Positions 61,566-64,000 of a stretch of 64,000 bases of DNA are shown here, piece after piece; position 1 is the first letter of the stretch; each line of letters begins with the position of its first letter. This DNA is from JAAFIP01 sp043747295. Lineage in GTDB: Bacteria > Pseudomonadota > Gammaproteobacteria > Burkholderiales > Burkholderiaceae_C. The stretch lies in assembly GCA_043747295.1 (NCBI GenBank), contig JAYTPK010000093.1:30264-94263 (forward strand). Reading direction: 5' to 3'. Position numbers and translations under genes: made by a program. The notes below the pieces were generated by a model that saw only the letters and a program-made list of their open reading frames with translations, did not search any database and had not been told where the DNA came from.

Positions 61566-61745
61566 ATGCCCATTCAAAAAACCGGTTTCAAAGGTAACAA
61601 AGCCAGCCTGCCCAGCAAGCCGTGCACCGTATGTGGGCGCGATATGGTGTGGCGTAAAAGCTGGGCCAAGAACTGGGCTGAGGTCAAATATTGCTCAGAC
61701 GCTTGCCGTGCAAACGCCAAAGGGCAATTAAAGAAACCAAACTAA
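61566..61745 (+). CDS. DUF2256 zinc-ribbon-like protein
   Basis: A 59-residue protein with four cysteines in two pairs, KPCTVCGRDMVWRKSWAKNW and VKYCSDACRANAKGQ, the hallmark of DUF2256 and probably a small zinc site. It is divergent from the TIGR03643-like gene, a pairing seen in other proteobacteria. No photolyase gene lies nearby here. Function unknown. Confidence 0.85.
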   Translation: MPIQKTGFKGNKASLPSKPCTVCGRDMVWRKSWAKNWAEVKYCSDACRANAKGQLKKPN

Positions 61746-61761
61746 CACGATGTGGGCCGGG

Positions 61762-62283
61762 TCACAGCGGGTCTAAGTACAGCAGCACCGTGACCGCAAA
61801 ATAATCTACCCTGTGCAGCGCGCTGCGCTGGTTGATCATCGTCTCTTGGCTGGTCATACTGATGGCGTAGTTGCGTTCACCTGCTTGGTAGGTGCCGTAG
61901 GTGCGCTGCGCACGCACATCGGGTGGCACTGACTCCCAGCCGCAGCAAATAAAGCGCAGCCTGGGCATGCCCGCAGTTCTGACCAGATGGGCCTCTACCG
62001 GCCCCGCGAAAGCACCTTTGACGCGGTAGTCGCTTTGCAGCGCGGCCACGCCAAACAAACGTACTGGTTTGCAGCCAATAAATTCAAGGTTCTTGGGCTT
62101 TTGGCCTAACTTGGCCAAAAAATCTGCACACAGCGGTGGGCCTGAGCGTGCCGACGCACTAGGCACAACGGCCTGCGCCCAGCTGCTGGCGCACACCAGC
62201 GCTACACACAGCGCTGCCTTAAATGCGGCACTGACACGCTGACACACGCAGCGGATTAAAAAACTATTCGCTACTAAATACAT
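61762..62283 (-). CDS. exported protein of unknown function (DUF4952-like)
   Basis: About 173 residues. A signal-like segment (AAFKAALCVALVCASSWAQA) precedes a mature domain with PPLCADFLAKLGQKPKNLEF, GCKPV, VEAHLVRTAGMPRLRFICCGWE (ends VEAHLVRTAG and RFICCGWE) and a C-terminal VDYFAVTVLLYLDPL, resembling DUF4952. The start is uncertain: ATG 62283 lies within a repeat copy, GTG 62247 lies just before the signal, and the frame is open up to 62349 through the repeat. No ribosome site is visible at any of these. Confidence 0.65.
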   Translation of the reverse strand: MYLVANSFLIRCVCQRVSAAFKAALCVALVCASSWAQAVVPSASARSGPPLCADFLAKLGQKPKNLEFIGCKPVRLFGVAALQSDYRVKGAFAGPVEAHLVRTAGMPRLRFICCGWESVPPDVRAQRTYGTYQAGERNYAISMTSQETMINQRSALHRVDYFAVTVLLYLDPL

Positions 62284-62337
62284 AGCTACATAAGTAATGA
62301 ATACTTGGACTACAGAGGGTTTTTGATGGTAAAAAGC
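62270..62337 (+). repeat. dispersed hairpin repeat, copy R12
   Basis: GCTACTAAATACATAGC is the hairpin end, GAATACTTGGACTACAG the core and GGTTTTTGATGGTAAAA the tail. It carries a possible start codon for the neighbouring exported protein. Confidence 0.88.
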
Positions 62338-62369
62338 ACCTAAACACATTCCATACTACATCAGACATA

Positions 62370-62395
62370 AAAAAACCACCCGAAGGTGGTTTTTT
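62370..62395. terminator. Rho-independent terminator
   Basis: AAAAACCACC / GGTGGTTTTT with a short loop (CGAA) and T tracts in both directions. It likely ends the serine hydrolase transcript. Confidence 0.88.
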
Positions 62396-62420
62396 GTCCC
62401 TTGCGACCTGTCGTGTTGCA

Positions 62421-62552
62421 TTACGCCAAGTCGTAACGGCCCAAGTTCATCACCTTGGTCCACGCCATCGGCGACGAAATCAAGCGCCGCCAAAGCGGCG
62501 TTGCTTCGCAAGAAAGTGCGCTGGCTGCGAAGCGGTAAAACGCTGTGGGCTC
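62421..62552 (-). pseudogene. open frame after the serine hydrolase stop, possible gene remnant
   Basis: Directly after the stop of the serine hydrolase, the same frame stays open for 43 codons and ends in WTKVMNLGRYDLA. The peptide ATPLWRRLISSPMAW looks protein-like, but I cannot name a family. It may be the C-terminus of a lost gene or chance. It includes a perfect hairpin CGCCGC / GCGGCG (62485-62500). Confidence 0.25.
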
Positions 62553-63737
62553 TTAAGCCATGTGGTCGTATACGGTTTTTTCAAAGTTCAGATAACCTGG
62601 TACTGAAACACCGTCAACAAATGGCAAAATTTGTGTGCCCCACATGCCGCCCACTTTGTTCTTGCGGTCAATCCAATAGTACAAATTAGCCAGGCCCGCC
62701 CAGGCCACTGCGCCTGCGGGTCGGCCAGTGGGCGCCCGCTGGTCGTTGACCATCCAGGTGTAACCCCAAGATTTGGGCATGCCGGGGAAAAATTCAGCAT
62801 CGTTAGACAAACTTGCAATTGCGCCTGGCAGCATTTTGATCTTCATGTCACCCAGCGAGTTGGCAGTCATAAGGTCTACTGTTTCAGCTTTGAGCACACG
62901 TGCACCGTTGGCCGCCGCGCCATCATTAAGCACCATGCGTATAAACTTCATGTAGTCGCCGATGGTGGAATACAAACCGTGACCGCCCATGTGCTGTTCG
63001 GGCACTTGCGTAAGTTCAAAGTCTGACATGGCGCTCATCACACCTTCAGAGCTGCGCGCATGCATGGAAGCGCGACGAGCACGCATAGACGGCGACATGG
63101 TAAAGCCTGTGTTGTCCATGCCCAGTGGCGTAAAGATGCGCTCGCTCATCACATCGCCTAAGCGTTTGCCGCGCACGGCCTCTACCACCTTGCCAACCCA
63201 GTCAATGTTGCTGCCATATTCCCAAGCGGTGCCGGGGTCGTGCATCAGCACAGAACGCATAGACGCCATGCTGGCAGTGACTACGCTGGGCACATTTTTC
63301 GCCGCGCCGTACTTGACCAAGTCGTGGTTAAAAAAGTCGTAGCCAAAACCAGCCGTGTGAAGTAGCAGCTGGCTGACGGTAATGTCTGATTTGGGTGGGC
63401 GTACCTTGGGCGCACCATGCGCATCGAATCCATCCAGCACCATGATGTCGGCGATTTCGGGCACGTACTTTTTAGCCGCATCGTGCAGGCCAATTTTGCC
63501 TTCTTCAACCAACTGCATCACGGCAACGCCCGTCACCGCTTTGGTGCAAGAGAAAATCGCCATCACGGTGTCGGTTGTCATGGGGGCAGCTTGGCTTAAG
63601 TCGCGCTTGCCAAAAGCACCTTCATACATAGTGGTGCTGCTGTTGGTGGCCATAGCCACTACCCCGGGCACGCCGTTGGTCCGGTTGACAGTGCCTTGTA
63701 GTACTGCGTCGGCTGCCTGACTGAATCCTTGTTTCAT
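62553..63737 (-). CDS. beta-lactamase-fold serine hydrolase (class C/EstB-like)
   Basis: A 394-residue hydrolase without signal peptide. The nucleophile motif SxxK is S63-CTK66 in AIFSCTKAVTG, the Tyr motif region is WEYGSNIDW, and WAGLANLYYWIDRKNKVGG (ends WAGLANLYYW and KNKVGG) holds the third motif. The cytosolic location and sequence fit family VIII carboxylesterases rather than true beta-lactamases. GGAG precedes the ATG. It lies 32 bases downstream of the CmcJ-like gene and probably shares its transcript. Confidence 0.88.
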   Translation of the reverse strand: MKQGFSQAADAVLQGTVNRTNGVPGVVAMATNSSTTMYEGAFGKRDLSQAAPMTTDTVMAIFSCTKAVTGVAVMQLVEEGKIGLHDAAKKYVPEIADIMVLDGFDAHGAPKVRPPKSDITVSQLLLHTAGFGYDFFNHDLVKYGAAKNVPSVVTASMASMRSVLMHDPGTAWEYGSNIDWVGKVVEAVRGKRLGDVMSERIFTPLGMDNTGFTMSPSMRARRASMHARSSEGVMSAMSDFELTQVPEQHMGGHGLYSTIGDYMKFIRMVLNDGAAANGARVLKAETVDLMTANSLGDMKIKMLPGAIASLSNDAEFFPGMPKSWGYTWMVNDQRAPTGRPAGAVAWAGLANLYYWIDRKNKVGGMWGTQILPFVDGVSVPGYLNFEKTVYDHMA

Positions 63738-63769
63738 TGCGAGCTCCAGTGGGTTTAACGTGCAGTGGT

Positions 63770-64000
63770 TTAAAAGAAAGCCATGGTGCGCACCTCAATG
63801 CTCTCGCGTTTTAGGGCGTTCGGTGGGGTGCTGGGGTCTTCAAACGCGGTGTGGCCCATAAAGCGGGCGCGGCCATCGGTCTCGGAGTCGTATGTTTTAA
63901 GCAGCAAAGCCTGCGTAGGCTCCATGTGTGGAAAGTACACCCAGTGGTGCGCGGGTGAATGCCGCATCACGTAAATTTCACCTGTGCGTTCTTGGTATTT
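63770..64000 (-). CDS. CmcJ/NvfI-like oxidoreductase (5' end cut off by window)
   Basis: The 76 visible residues are the C-terminal part. HHWVYFPHMEPTQALLLKTY, DGRARFMGHTAFEDPSTPP and RESIEVRTMAFF are the typical end of the CmcJ/NvfI family, which includes enzymes of secondary metabolism and many bacterial proteins of unknown substrate. The frame is open to the window edge. Confidence 0.8.
   Translation of the reverse strand, partial: KYQERTGEIYVMRHSPAHHWVYFPHMEPTQALLLKTYDSETDGRARFMGHTAFEDPSTPPNALKRESIEVRTMAFF

Noticed and set aside
4998..62337. The repeats as Rho-independent terminators
   Set aside because: Hairpin stems are A/T-rich and short, no T tract follows the stem, and copies also lie inside genes and in divergent gaps.

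Overview
The window is chromosomal DNA from a betaproteobacterium of the order Burkholderiales, most likely Comamonadaceae-like. The evidence is the gene set and order: pepA-holC back to back with lptF-lptG, icd next to a DUF192 protein, a cold-shock gene and clpS-clpA, and a complete protocatechuate 4,5-cleavage operon of the Comamonas pmd/Sphingobium lig type. Base composition is moderate (about 50-55% GC by eye). No integrase, transposase, phage gene or CRISPR array was seen. Gene density is high and most genes are housekeeping.

Layout. 1-5.0 kb: truncated TRAP-type binding protein, MarR-like regulator and a fused 5-oxoprolinase/hydantoinase. 5-10 kb (minus): aminotransferase, CysB-type regulator, then lptF-lptG-cbiX. 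10-14 kb (plus): pepA, holC, a small unknown gene and a branched-chain amino-acid binding protein. 14-20 kb: DUF192 protein, Ala/Lys-rich exported protein, icd, cold-shock protein, clpS, clpA. 20-24.3 kb (minus): DUF427, DUF1499, then a URC-type uracil-catabolism set (URC1-like, URC4-like, upp). 24.6-28.9 kb: clpX, lon and tRNA-Gly, -Cys, -Leu. 28.9-41 kb: unknown acidic protein, a 56-aa gene, carAB, greA, a membrane protein with a dead GGDEF domain, dnaE. 41-48.1 kb: LysR regulator divergent from ligUJKIABC, a full route from protocatechuate to pyruvate and oxaloacetate. 48.1-50 kb: soxXYZA joined to the lig operon by an overlap. 50-52.9 kb (minus): two-subunit molybdenum hydroxylase. 53-64 kb: aldo/keto reductase, a large hybrid histidine kinase, N-formylglutamate amidohydrolase-like protein, deacetylase-like protein, LhgO-like oxidoreductase, small DUF genes, a serine hydrolase and a truncated CmcJ-like gene.

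The most unusual feature is a dispersed repeat of about 50-70 bp, present in 12 recognisable copies in both orientations. One end forms a short hairpin whose arms co-vary between copies; a conserved core (AATACTTGGACTAC) and a T/A-rich tail follow. Most copies are intergenic. One copy is translated in frame inside cbiX, another inside the lhgO-like gene, a third supplies the last codons and stop of that same gene, a fourth carries the last codons and stop of upp, and a fifth carries a possible start codon for a small exported protein. This resembles in principle the protein-embedded palindromic elements of Rickettsia. None was found between about 35.5 and 54.0 kb (dnaE, lig, sox, molybdenum hydroxylase).

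Other points of interest are a soxXYZA set with no soxB and a SoxY that cannot have a Tat signal, and several gene remnants (LysR C-terminus, exonuclease N-terminus, an open frame after the serine hydrolase stop).
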